Of a DNA stretch of 64,000 nucleotides, positions 11,901-23,179 are shown piece by piece. The stretch covers positions 134,593,601-134,657,600 of the forward strand of contig NC_072894.1 of assembly GCF_027943255.1 (NCBI RefSeq), written 5' to 3'. Position 1 is the first letter of the stretch. Each line of letters begins with the position of its first letter. The position numbers and the translations under genes were made by a program. The DNA is from Anastrepha obliqua (Eukaryota > Arthropoda > Insecta > Diptera > Tephritidae). The notes beneath the pieces are model-generated. The model did not search any database. It was not told the DNA's origin and saw only the letters and a program-made list of their open reading frames with translations.

Positions 11901-12569
11901 CGAAGGTGGTTCTCAGGTAGATGTTGAGTGTAGGATTAGCAAAGCTCCAATAGAAGCTGCGGAAAAAAAATTAATAAATTTTATTGCAAGGCTTTATAGG
12001 CATGGCCACGTATTTTTTGTACACTCCTAAAAATTACGTGACACTCGATAACTTTCGAACTTCGTACAGATCTCTCTATTCGCAAACTGGAGTTTTAGGG
12101 TCGTGCCATTGCAAACTTTCCAAAACACTGTTTGTTTTTTGTATTTTGTGAAATTTTTTCAATTTCTTTTTAGTCTGATGTGAGGCAATACATTGCAAAA
12201 AAAAGTAATTAAGGCTTACGGTTTCATTTTGGGCCTCGATGGGTTAATCAAATATTTTATGCATCGCGGCTTTTGAAAAAAATTCTCTCCTATAGGACCA
12301 ATTGAATGCATTTTTAAAAACCCAACTTATTGTGTAAGCCCGAAATACCGATTTTTTAAACCTATATATTGCCACCTAATTATCATTGAAAATGTTAAAT
12401 AAAGCTTGACTCACCAAAAGCTCAACTAGAATATATCTTGCAGGGCATTAAATTCGAGTAAAGGTTGCATTTGCCGCGACAATTCACAAAATTTATGGCC
12501 AGACTTTAGAGTTGGTGAAATTGCCTCAAAGATGGCAGCATTTATGCATGGCAAAAGAAGGGGGGAATT
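8916..12569. other. intergenic, no gene recognised
   Basis: Short ORFs only. A segment at about 9597-9626 (CTGGTGAAAATCATCACTGG ... CTTGAAGCGGTT) is also found near 33170-33199, so at least part is repetitive. The rest (10-12.5 kb) is AT-rich non-coding sequence with poly-A/T runs. Confidence 0.4.
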
Positions 12570-13380
12570 ACATTTAATACAGATGGTTCCAAGCTAGACG
12601 ATAAAGTTGCTATGGAGTATTTTCGAAAGAATTAGGGCTGGAACTATCCGTTCGATAGGCAAGCGGCCATTAAATCAATGAATGTGGCTATACTAAGATC
12701 AAAGGTTGCAAGGTCAGCCTTATTTCGGTCCCGGAACACGTAGATATTGAGGGAAACTGTAGAGCTGATGAGCTAGCCAGAAGAGGTTCTGATCTACAAC
12801 TGTTCCGTGATAAAAGTACTATTGGAATACCTTTTGCACAAGTAAACTAAACTAATAATAAAAAACAACATTACCCAAGAGGCCAATAGCTCATGAGAAG
12901 ATGAAGGGAGATGGGAGACCTAGGCTACTATGGCCGCAAATAAACAAGAAAAGGACAAAGAAATTGCTTAGTCTCTCAAGAGAAGATATCTCGAAGGTCG
13001 TGGCTTATGTCACCGGGCACTGGCTATTTGGCAGGCATTCCTTGAGACTAGGAGTATTCTCCCATGAATATTGTAGAAGTTGTAGAGATGAGGAAAAGAA
13101 AGAAACAGTTGAGCACTTCCTTTGCAATTATCCAGCCTTAGCTAAAATCAGAGCAGGTTGTCTAGGAGAACACTTTTTCAATTCTCTTACAGAACTATCT
13201 GGCCCCGGAATTAGACCAATCCTGCGCTTCCTACGAGTAAGAGCCTCAAAATTGTTTCATGTAAATAAATAAACAAGGTTCCCGTGTCGCAGAGTGGTAT
13301 CACAACGGACCTGTAAGGTCTAAGTGAGTTGGTCATACGGACCGACTGTCACCATAACCTAATCTAACCTATGCATGGCA
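12570..13380 (+). mobile_element. I/jockey-like LINE 3' end
   Basis: The upstream part (about 12660-12850) translates, with breaks, to an RNase H end (SVPEHVDIEGNCRADELARR). It is followed by an open C-terminal frame (next entry) and a 3' tail that includes TATCACAACGGACCTGTAAG and ends in CCTAATCTAACC, a simple repeat typical of a LINE 3' terminus. A related 3' tail (CATCACAACGGACAAA ... TTAACCTACCC) occurs near 33280-33352. 5' truncated. Confidence 0.7.
12901..13272 (+). pseudogene. LINE ORF2 C-terminal tail
   Basis: A 123-residue frame: LLWPQINKKRTKKLLSLSR, a stretch ending VTGHWLFGRHSLRLGV, and the Cys/His cluster EYCRSCRDEEKKETVEHFLC. This is the post-RNase H 'LTGH...C..C...E....H.L..C' zinc-knuckle-like tail of I/jockey-type LINE polyproteins. 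It is only the last segment of a protein normally near 900-1200 residues, preserved because the copy is 5' truncated. Confidence 0.7.
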
Positions 13381-13711
13381 AATGTGTTTTTTCTGAGATT
13401 TAAGCTTAAGATATTAGATCTGTTTTATTTTGGTTTTCCTATACACAAAATACAAATGAAGTTGCCCTATTTGAAGGTTTGAATATAAAATTGCATGAGT
13501 AGCTCATTTAAGATCATGATATATAATATTTTATTAAATTTATAAGTAAAATAAGATTTTTAAATAAAAAAAAGGCTGTAATTTTGCATAAAATTATACT
13601 TGATTTTTTTTTAAATTTGGAATGATAATATTTTACTACAAAATTATACTTCCTTTGGCATTTTTTTCAACTTCATATTTTCTTTGATATATTGCGCATT
13701 CAACAAGTGAT

Positions 13712-14850
13712 TTTAATCGTGGATTGAAGCACGTGTTGTTAAAAAATAAAATGGAATCTTCGAACGCTTATAAGAGGCATATTTTGTATTTTTTTTATAA
13801 AAGTAGTAAAACTGCAATAACTGCTGCTGCAGAAATAACCACTGTTCACGGAGAGGATACCGTGAGTGTGAAGACTGCGGAAAAGTGGTTTTCAAAATTC
13901 CGAAGTGGTAACTTCCACGTGGAGGATGCCCGCGCGCTGGTCGTCCTGAAGTCTTTAACTCCGACGCCTTGCTCGAACTCGTGGAAGCTGAGCCAAATTT
14001 GACAGTCGATATGATAGCTCAGAGGTTAAATTCATCGCATGGAACAGTTCACAGGCACCTAGTTTAGTTGGGAAAGGTTTCAAAGCTGGGAAAATGGGTT
14101 CCGCATAGACTTTCCGTCGCCAACCTTCAGCAGAGAGTGAATGTGTGTTCTCAGCTGCTGCAACGGCTTGAAATGAAAGTTTTTTGAACCGTATCGTTAC
14201 TGGTGATGAAAAATGGGTCCTTTACAATAATTCTGTTCGCAAACGCCAATGGTTAGATAAAGATGAAACACCAGAACCGAACCCTAGAGATGACCTCCAA
14301 CCCAAGAAGATTATTCTGTCTATTTGGTGGGCTATGGCCGGTATTGTTTATTATGAACTTCTGGAACCAAACCAGACGATAACTGCTGATTATAATTCCC
14401 AGCAGCTATCAAACCTGAATGAAGCACTTAAAAAACTCGACCGTCTTTAGTGAATAGACGCAAAGTTTTGTTTCACCACGACAATGCAAAACCTCATACC
14501 GCAAGGCAAACATTAGGCAAGCTGAACAAGCTCGGATGGGAGCTAATGCCGCATCCACCATACTCTCCGGATATTGCACCTTGTGATTATCAACTTTTCC
14601 GTTTACTTCAATCCCATGTGAGTAACAAGGACTACTCCTCAAAAGAAGCTATAAAAAGGGATATCGAAGCGTATTTTGGCTCCAAGGACAAACAATTTTT
14701 TGAGCAGGGAATTAAAAATTTGCCTAAACGTTGGGAAGACATTGTAAATAATAAAGGAAAATATATTATTGATTATTAAATACTTTAAACATTTTTTTAT
14801 TAATTTTAAAACCACCCTTAAAAAACGCACGAACTTATGGACTGACCTGT
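13712..14850 (+). mobile_element. mariner (DD34D) element, decayed
   Basis: Contains a mariner transposase remnant (next entry). Its right end has the sequence whose reverse complement is CAGGTCAGTCCATAAGTTCG (around 14828-14850), the type of terminal repeat found in one mariner group. I could not find the matching left terminal repeat before 13712, nor a flanking TA on the right, so the left end is probably deleted or too diverged. Confidence 0.75.
13751..14779 (+). pseudogene. mariner DD34D transposase pseudogene
   Basis: The N-terminal helix-turn-helix part (ESSNAYKRHILYFF ... VSVKTAEKWFSKFRSGNF) starts near 13751. After a frameshift near 13940 come LLELVEAEPNLTVDMIAQRL and the linker. 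The catalytic core is present: VTGDEKWVLYNN (first Asp), FHHDNAKPHTARQ (second Asp) and YSPDIAPCDYQLF (third Asp). The last two are separated by 34 residues, the mariner signature. The C-terminus (KRWEDIVNNKGKYIIDY) is intact. At least two further frameshifts (about 14165 and 14430) split the frame, so no full-length protein is made, although all three catalytic aspartates are still encoded. Confidence 0.85.
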
Positions 14851-14854
14851 GCTT

Positions 14855-16480
14855 ATCATATTTACTATATTCGAAATAATTTTTTTCACGCACAGAGTTA
14901 CAAATTTGTTGATATGTTATCTTTATAATAAAGTAATATTCTTAACCATCAAGTAACGTTCAATGAATCTGAAAAAGAAAATCTTTTTTTGTTCTGTTGA
15001 TTGCCCTCCTTTTTGAAATAGTACTAAACAGTTAGATAAATGAGTTCATTTGTCTTTCGTGCAAGCATTTAGCATTCTGTGTATGTTTCAAGCAAAAAAA
15101 GTGTCAACAAATGTCCGTTAAATTGTCAATCAATCAAATTCTATCAGCTCAATCATCTAAATATTTTACTTCGGCTACTTTGTTTACATAAAAAAATTTT
15201 AATTTATTTTATTGAGGTTAATGCCTTTTTATTCCAAGCAAAACAAAATTGAAATAAGAAGGACAAGTGGTGGAAATACAAATATAAAAAAATATAATCC
15301 ATGCAAATAGTCGTGTATTTGATTATTTTAATTTAAAATAAAATGCATTCACAATTTTAAAAAATTTTAATTTTCTAAAAACTTCCAACAAGCAACTTTT
15401 TTAAGCTGCAGAAATCCCTTTTTCTGCTTTGTCTATCATCCACTCGTGTTCGATGAATTGTCCAATAACTCTCAATATATCAGTGACGACTCGCAATTAG
15501 GAGTCATCATCATAAATTCCTAGAGTTCCAGTGTGAAAAGGCCACAATAAGGAATGCCAAATCATGAATTTATACCCCAAACCTTAAGCGGCAATAAAAA
15601 CCAGCCATCGAAATTGTTAAAAATAAAAAAGCAGTTTATTTTCATTTCTACAGTTTCTTCAGTAATCATTGTGACTTTTACCCAAACCCTTTAGCATCGA
15701 TACCAGTGCGTCAATACCCAGTAAGAATGTTAACCCTTAATTAAATATTCCGACCGTACGAGTTTGGTAATTCTACTGCTTAATGCCATGCACCATTGAC
15801 CCGGTTCCTGAAAACAGTGCAGATAAATTGTCCTGCTTATCAATCTTTTTAAAACTTAGATTCCATCCTCCTTTGAAATCATCAGGAAACCGTCTGCGTA
15901 TCGCAGCGGCGACCACATTTTCAGAACAGGAACCTAAATTCAGTCTGCCGCGAGCGGGTTGCAATCGTTGTTTAATAGAGTAACGCATTGCTTATTCAGC
16001 CTCAAATGTGAGCAAAAATACAAGAACTCTTTTTACCTAAGCAAAATATGGTCGCATAAACGAATTCCTGTCGATTGAAATCTAAGATGGTCCTCTGTGT
16101 CAACTATCGCAGAATTAGCCCTCTAAACGTTGCATACCACTTTCTAATGAAAGGATAAACGACACACCCTCTTGGTCGATTTTAAAAGCCGCTTTCGACA
16201 GGAAGAAAAGGAGTTGTCTATATGCGCGATGTCTGAACTAAATCGCTTAGGCACAATTTGCTATGTCAATTTGCATGGTCTAAAAATCCATCCAGTTTTC
16301 TCGGTTAGATTATATCGTCAAATAATCTAAACGTACATTAATTAAAACATGCCATTCATTACCTATAAGCGGGTGCAGAGTAAAGAAACTACTTTGCGTT
16401 TGAAAAACTACGTAGGAAGAGCTGACTACGTCGTAGAAAGAGCTGACTAAATTCACGAAGTAGCCGAGATGGTTTGGGTA
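14855..16480. other. intergenic, no gene recognised
   Basis: AT-rich. The only ORFs are two overlapping, opposite-strand ones at 15773-15988 with no recognisable domain. Confidence 0.4.
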
Positions 16481-17090
16481 TAGATAGAATTGGGGAGCCG
16501 TTCTCCCTCAATTGTGACCTCGAATGGACCTCTATAAAGAACAGACTGTCTAAGCTTAGATCATTATGCTTACTTAACTAAGTATAACCTATCATAAGCC
16601 TCGGATTCATTACACGCGAAAGAGGTTGAGATTTTTTCGGAGAAGGATTAGAGAGCTTCCTTTTTTCGGAAAGCTACAATTTTTCGGCGAGATTTTCGGC
16701 GAAATTTCTGAGGGTCCCAGTGAACTCGTATGGCTCCTAATTTACTTCGTTTTAGGGCAAATCGTCTAAATTAGACTCACTCAACCTGAGTTAACTAAAT
16801 TGATTATTTGACCTCCATCAATTTCGCGGTTTTTTCGGAGAAAGATTAGAGAAATTCATTTTTTCTGAGAGCCACAATGGAGCTATGAGATCTGCACCTA
16901 ACAAAGTAGCCTATCTAAGCTTACTTAGCCCCTAGAATAACCAAACTTAAAGCCTGCGATTCATTAGACTCGCCAAGGGATTGAGTTTAGAACAATTGCT
17001 GAGGCTCACAATGGACTTGTGTGACCTCAAATTCACCTCGTTTCAGGGCAGTAGTCTAAATTAGCCTCACTCAACTTCAGGTTATTTTTT
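16480..17090. repeat. degenerate direct repeats, ~145-215-bp spacing
   Basis: Related blocks recur: a block with TCTAAGCTTA plus GATTCATTA at about 16549 and 16913; a block with TCTAAATTAG(A/C)CTCACTCAAC at about 16767 and 17055; and TTTTTTCGGAGAA(G/A)GATTAGAGA at about 16630 and 16833. A 'CTGAGG(G/C)TC.CA.TG.ACT' block precedes them. This looks like an old, diverged higher-order tandem array. Confidence 0.6.
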
Positions 17091-18460
17091 TTTGTTTTCC
17101 TTTGGCGACTGTTTTAATGTAGGTAATATTGAGGTCGGTCAAAATCGCTTAGCGTCTGAATCTGCTACTAAGAATGATAATTTGAAGCCATAACTGTTTT
17201 ATAAACATTACGCTATCGAAAAATCAGCACGAAAATCATAAACCTATATTATTTACCTAATAAATCACTTTTAAAACAAAATCAGATAATCCAAAAGTAT
17301 GCTTCAAATATTACTGAACACACCAACAATCCTACAACGTAGCGGGACATACAAATTACACCATCTACGGCTACTATGGATGTGCATCTGTACGTGCGTA
17401 TGTTGAGCTTAAACAGCAAGCGCGAGCCTCCGTTACGTATAACATTTTTTTTTTTGGACTAGAACTCATCCATTATTCAAACGGCAACACTTGTAAAACA
17501 TTTTGGCCCTTAAGCTTAAATGTACTTGGATGTGTGTGTGTGTAGGCATACCTATCGATTTCACATTTAAGAAGATGCCCGAGATCTGTTCAACACTTAT
17601 TTGCAAGCATATGGAAATTTTGGGAAATCCCAACGAAAGTTTTTTGCAATCGGTTTGAGTACCGTACAATTTTTTATCAAAAATTAAAGGCAATCTCGGA
17701 GGTGTTGGGGGCGCAAGCAAATTTTAATTTTAGGGGCAAAATGCCTTATTATAAGAAGGAAAAATATTAAATTAATAAAACAACACAGAAACAACAAAAG
17801 TAAAACCAAAAACAACTCACTCAAAATCCCAAAAAAAGAACATTAAAAATTCCGTGTGGACATGGGTAATTTGCTTTAATGAAATCTTCACAAATTTTGT
17901 AGAAATCAAAGTGAAACACAAGGTTGGCGGCGGCTTAGAGACGCAGCCGTGTGTGCGGCGAATGCGAAAATCAATGCGCTTGCTTAATAGCGCAGACGCG
18001 CCGCCGACATACCAAAAACCGACGCTACAAACTGTGATCTGTCGGTGCTCATGCGCGTATGCTGACACACCATTGATGTTGTTGTATGGTTAGCAGTCAA
18101 GCCAACAGCGGCTGAAATGGCGGTAATAGGGCACGGAGTAAGGCATGGAATTGGTGGGTGGCGAGAGGGCGTTGTCGCGACGCTAAGCTGCGAGAACATT
18201 ACCTGAATGCTAAATAGTCCTTCCATGTGGCGGCGTAGCGTAATTGCACTATCCACCATGCTAAAATATAAACAAAATTAACGAAAAATTGTAAAATAAA
18301 AACAGCAAAGCAACCGCTCGGCTACAAATCGCGTGCAATTTCGGTTAATGATTTTTTTTTCATTTTTGATTTGTCGCCCACTGTCCAGCCAGACATACGC
18401 TCGTCCATCTACCGCTAGCACTGCTACTACTACTATGGTGCGTTGCCTACCTTTCGCATA
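17091..18460. other. intergenic, upstream of the secreted-protein gene
   Basis: No gene recognised. Several short ORFs overlap at 17817-18259 on both strands without recognisable domains. The GC-richer block 17930-18260 lies 200-500 bp upstream of the TATA box at 18474 and may include regulatory sequence; this is inference. Confidence 0.35.
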
Positions 18461-18473
18461 CGGCCCATTTTCG

Positions 18474-18481
18474 TATATAAA
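18474..18481 (+). promoter_or_regulatory. TATA box of the secreted-protein gene
   Basis: TATATAAA, about 220 bp upstream of the start codon at 18696. Transcription would begin near 18505, giving a ~190-nt leader that contains a short CAA repeat just before the ATG. Confidence 0.55.
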
Positions 18482-18695
18482 TCTAACGCGAATCGTTGGG
18501 AAGACATCACTTCTTTGGTGGAAACTTAAGTGCTAAGTTTAGCTCCAGTCTCTCGCGTCTTACGAGTGAAGTGAACATTAAGTCATTTAAAAAAAATATC
18601 AAGTCGCTCTTTTTAAGGATAAAAGTCATCGTTTTCGCATTCGTGTGTGCTTTATCTTCAATTCAACAACAACAACAACATTAAAAGTGTTCAAA

Positions 18696-21600
18696 ATGAA
18701 ATTCCAAGCATCGTTGGCTTTGATCGTAGTTTGCGGTTTGGTTGCCTGCAGCCAGGCATTGCCTGCCAAGAAAAGTACGTTTCGTAGAAAAATTTGACAA
18801 GCAAAATATCGAAAAAAAATAGTATTGTGATTGAAAATTTTGAAGAAAAAAGTATATTTTTAGATTCAAAAACTTTTTTGTAAAAAATTACATTGCTCAA
18901 GAAGGAGTTTTAAAAAAGGCAAAAATAGCGCTAGGCAATTTTTTTAGGCAAGACAACGCTGGCAAATTGTTTTAAAGTATCAAAATAAAAAAAAAATGGA
19001 TTCTGATTGAAAATTTAGAAGAAAAAACAAATTTTTGGATTTAAAACTTTTTTTGTAAAAAAATTCCACTTCTCAAGAAAAAGTTTTAGGCAAGAAAAAC
19101 GCTGGGCAAATTTTTTTAAAGTATCAAAAACAAAAAAAAATGGTATTGTGATTAAAAATTTAGAAGAAAAATGTAAATTTTTGGTTAAAATTTTTTTTTG
19201 TAAAAACAAGGCACTTCCGAGAAGGAGTTTCAAAAATAAAGCTTTTAGACAAAAACGCGCTAGGCAAATTTTTTTAAAGTATCAAAAAAAGTTGTATTGT
19301 GATTGAAAATTTAGAAGAAAATAGTAAATTTTTTGTAAAAATTTTTTTTGGAAAAAATTACACTTCTCAAGAAGTTAAAAGTTCTTCTTTTAGGCAAACA
19401 AGCGCTAAGCAAATTTGCTTAAAGTATCAAAAAAATTGGTATTGTGATTGAAAATTTAGAAGAAAAAAGTAAATTTTTTGATTAAAAATTGTTTGTAAAA
19501 AATTTCACTTCTCAAAAATAAAGTTTTTAGGCAAAAAACGGGTTAGGCAAATTTTTTAAAAATATCAAAAAATGGTATTGGGATTGAAAATTAGAAAAAA
19601 AAGTAAATTTTTGGATAAAAAATTTTTCTGTAAAAAAAATCCACTGTGTTTGTAAAAGAAATCCACTTCTCAAGAAAGGGTTTCATAAAGACAACTTTTA
19701 GGCAAGAAAAACGTTGGGCAAATTTTTTTAAAGTATCAAAAGAAAAATTGGTATTGTAATTGAAAATTGAAAATTTAGAAGAAAAATGTAAATTTTTGGT
19801 AAACAATTTTTTTTTTTTGTAAAAAATACCACTTCTCGAGGAAGAGTTTCAAAAATAAAGCTTTTAGACAAAACACACACTAGGCAAATATATTTACAAT
19901 ATAAAAAAATGGTATTGTGATTGGAAATTTAGGAGAAAAAAGTAAATTTTTAAATTAAAATTAGTTCGCTGATTATGTTTAAAAATTTTGTAAAGAATTG
20001 TTTTAATTATTTGCATTTATTCAATAAATATTTAAACTTCTGAAAAAATGGCTCAGGGAGGTAAATCTTAAAGAAAATATTTTAAAAGTATACCCATATT
20101 CAAAAACAAGTTTGTACTCGTTGCTTTTCAATCGCAAATTTTTAAACTCGAAAAGTAATTTCAAAAATTTTAACTCCTTTTATTTTAATTTAATTTCCTC
20201 CTTCAAATAAATGCGAATTTTTAAGAACAAATAATTGAAGAAGTACTTATTTAGCTCAATTTTAGCACAACAAAAAACTGTTTTTCACGAACGATCTCAT
20301 TTAATTAATTTTAGTAAATTTTTCAACTCAAATAAGTCTCAAAAAATCACTGCCAGCTTTAAAATCGGTTCATTTTCTTAGTTACAAAAACTTGTATTTT
20401 CCACTTTAATAAAACCAACCAAAAAAGGCCTATCTATTCTCAAGCCGCCTTTAATTTTTGATATCAGCTCAAGTCAAATACATCCCAGATATGTATTTCA
20501 ATAATGATAGGGTGTATCCTCTCAACCGTGCATATGGCATATTTATCATACTCTTCTACCTCCTCCCACTGTTCCAGGATTGGCCTACTACCCACAACCT
20601 GCCGCGGCCCAGTACTATGCCGCCCCACAACGCATGATGTTCATGCGTTACGTCCAGCCCTCGTACGGTAATGCTCGCTCTCACCAAGCCGCCGCCGCGC
20701 TCGTCGCCGGCGATTCTGTCGCCACTGGCACTTATTTGCAAGGTAAGTAGATACTTTTGACTATCCCACGTACTCATATTTCCTTCACCTGCCCTACATT
20801 TTATTGAATATCTTAAGCGCCCAATAAAGATTGTATTCACACAGGCGTTGATGGTGTTGCCGCCGCTGCTGGACCCGTCGAAGCTGCCAGTTTCTCTGGT
20901 GATGTGCAAGATGATGCTGTCGCCGCTGCTGGTGCCCATGTCGCTCACTCCATTACCGAAGCCTATCCTGCCGCATCTGCTGAAGAGCAACATAAGATAA
21001 CCGTGCAAGTCGATTTGGACCCTGCTAGCGCTGAGGCTAGCGATGATGATGCTAAGGAAGGCCGCGAATACAGTTACGATGCTCCTGTTGGTGGTGCCGC
21101 TGATGTTGAGGTCAATTTGGCTGGTGAAGTCGAAAGCCCCGAACCAGTTGCTCCTGGCTCCGCTGCTGATGCTGCTACCGTTAGCGTTGGTCTTTCCGGC
21201 GCTGCTGCATCCGAAGTACCTGTTGTAGGTGGTGCCTCTGCTTCCAAGGGTATTGATGTGAGCGTTAGCTTGCCCGCTCCAGCACCAATTGCTCCAGTTG
21301 TTCCCCTTGCTGCCGCCAAACCAGCTAAAGGTTACTTGCCCGCCAAGAAGAAGGTGATCGTTGAATTGGAACAAGCTGCCGAATCCGAAGATGATGCCGA
21401 TAACGCTGTTGCTGTTCAGGACGATGATGATGTTGTAGAGGAAGACGATGATGCTTACGCTCCAGTACCAGTCGCTCCCAAAGTTCCCGCTCGTCGTCCT
21501 GTGGCCAAAAAGCCCGCTAAAGCTGGTTGCGCCGGTTGCGCGAAGGCCGCCAAGCCATTGCCTGCCGGTACCTTCTTCCCCGTAGACTTTGGTGGCGCCA

Positions 21601-21728
21601 CCGGTGGTGCTATCGCTATTGCCAACTCATTCAGCACTGGTGAGAGCGGCTCCGCTACCAGCCACGCCATCGCCTACGGCAACCCCGACCAAGCTCGCGC
21701 TCGTTTGCCCGCACGCAGGCGCCACTAG
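18696..21728 (+). CDS. secreted Ala/Pro-rich acidic protein
   Basis: Three coding exons, 18696-18774, 20578-20742 and 20845-21728, join in frame to 375 codons plus stop. All junctions are GT-AG, and both introns split codons after their first base. The first 22 or so residues (MKFQASLALIVVCGLVACSQ) form a signal peptide. The mature part has a Tyr/Gln/Met-rich segment in exon 2, Ala/Val/Asp-rich stretches with 'VAAAAGPVEAASFSG'-type sequence, two acidic clusters, a Pro/Lys-rich region with CAGCAKAAK, and a Gly/Ser/Ala-rich C-terminus ending in a basic RRRH. No transmembrane segment or enzymatic motif is seen. The composition suits an extracellular cuticle, chorion or matrix protein; I do not recognise the family. 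GC-rich codon use in exon 3 contrasts with the AT-rich surroundings and supports it as a well-expressed gene. Confidence 0.85.
18815..19965 (+). repeat. intronic tandem array, ~8 units of 140-180 bp
   Basis: Within the first intron of the secreted-protein gene, the motif ATTGTGATTGAAAATTTAGA recurs near 18825, 19003, 19143, 19293, 19438, 19573, 19750 and 19911. Each copy is followed by 'agtaaatttttgg', 'ccacttctcaagaa' and 'aaatttttttaaagtatca' blocks in the same order. Units vary in length and have diverged, so the array is old. No ORF. Confidence 0.85.
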
Positions 21729-21935
21729 AAATCTCACAATGAAATAGAGTTTAATAATTTTGTAAAATCCATAACCGCTAGTGCAACACAAATGACTTGA
21801 AAACGTAATGCCAGAACGAATTACTTATAAACCCCTTTAAATTGTTTCTATAATTAAATATAATTTTTATTTTTTGTTTTAAACTTCTTAGCCCAATTGT
21901 ACATGATGACCTTAAAAAAAACATAAAAAATGACA

Positions 21936-21941
21936 AATAAA
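21936..21941 (+). terminator. polyadenylation signal
   Basis: AATAAA about 210 bp downstream of the stop codon of the secreted-protein gene; other weaker AAATAA-type signals lie between. Confidence 0.45.
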
Positions 21942-21959
21942 AATCTTTTATCCTTAAAA

Positions 21960-22980
21960 ACACATTTTTTTCACCTTTTTGTGGCCAATCTGGGAAATAA
22001 AATAAGATACTGGGCATACATCTGAGTATCAGAATGAAATCTGAAATATCGTTGCGAATTATTACTTGCTCGCCTACATTAAGTGTCTATTATTTCATTC
22101 ATGGGCAATGCTGGCCTGTAATTCTCAATGAGTTAATGGAATTTGTCAAACTTCTAATTCCAATAGATGCTGCTTTCCCAGTAATGCCTCGTATGGCGGA
22201 TATTGCAACCATTTAGCTTAATTTAACTCTGTGATTCTCTTGCGCTCTATCCAACTAATGAATGGTTCATCGGAATCCTTATTTTCTATGCAGTTTCAAT
22301 CTGCTGTGTTGGGTGTTGATCAACCCACGCTAACAAAGCCGCAACTCTCGAATTGGGTAGGATGAGGGGAATCATCTCTGCACCTTCTTTTCAGCTGTCC
22401 TACTTGCTTTTTCGCTACACCTGCGGATATTCCGGGTTTAAACATTACATACCTGGCTCAAAATCACCAAGGTTGCGAATTTCAGAATCGGTTTTATGAT
22501 TAAAAAAAATTCCAAGCTATAATGCTGACTATTAGTTTATACTGTTGCTTAATTTGTATATTTTTAATCCTTGACAGGGCAGCGCACAGAATCCTTTATT
22601 TTTTAGTAATATTGCTTAGTAGTAAATATCTTGCAGAAAACCATCAATTGGGGAACGTTTTCCTAAATTTCATAAAATCCGCAAAAACCAAACAAAGCGC
22701 ATAATTTGAGCTTTGTTTAAAAACATGGTATATTTTGTATCTATATTAAATAAGCAATAATGAAATCAATACATTCAAAATTTTCTACAAGCAAAATACG
22801 TCAAAAAATTAAAGAAGTTGCTATTATTGCGCATACAATTTAAGAAATTTCAAAATATTTAAAACTCTTATAATCGAATTAACGTAATATGTACAGAACA
22901 AAAGTTCTGTAATGTAATAAATATTATATGTACATAATATTGAATACCTCCATTTATGCGTATTTTATTGAAATATTCTA
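21960..22980. other. intergenic with possible LINE debris
   Basis: On the + strand, around 22340-22490, the translation includes ESSLHLLFSCPTC, which resembles the 'H.LF.CP' end of LINE C-termini. It is followed by AATCACCAAGGTTGCGAATT, related to sequence near 33145. Nothing else is recognised. Confidence 0.3.
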
Positions 22981-22982
22981 AT

Positions 22983-23036
22983 GTTCCCGAAAATGATCAA
23001 CCGTTCCCAGAATGACAAAAATGTTCTCGAAATGAT
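22983..23036. repeat. left iterons of Z
   Basis: Three spaced copies, GTTCCCGAAAATGAT, GTTCCCAGAATGAC and GTTCTCGAAATGATGAT, in one orientation. They match, in inverse orientation, the cluster at 28666-28755. Confidence 0.7.
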
Positions 23037-23179
23037 GATATTGATACAATTAAGTAAAAATAAGGAAATATTTAAATTATAAACAACGGTTTAAATAACT
23101 AACTTATTTATTTATTTATTTTTTTTTACAAAACTTATTATTTTTCGAAAACATCAATATTATTATCAAAATAATAATA

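Noticed and set aside
11688..11927. Hydrophobic ORF, possible small membrane protein
   Set aside because: The hydrophobic stretch comes from a T-rich run (TTTTAATTATTTTAATAATT); no support for coding.
13282..13375. Possible tRNA gene (CCCGTGTCGCAGAGTGG...)
   Set aside because: No cloverleaf could be drawn by eye, and the sequence lies at the 3' tail of a LINE copy that ends in a simple repeat.
15773..15988. Overlapping ORFs on both strands
   Set aside because: Two opposite-strand frames over the same bases, without domains or splice sites; typical of chance.
20556..21374. 272-codon minus-strand ORF opposite the secreted-protein gene
   Set aside because: It is a shadow of the GC-rich exon 3 on the + strand and also runs through the exon 2-intron-exon 3 boundary; composition is Gly/Ser/Asn-rich as expected for an antisense of an Ala-rich exon.
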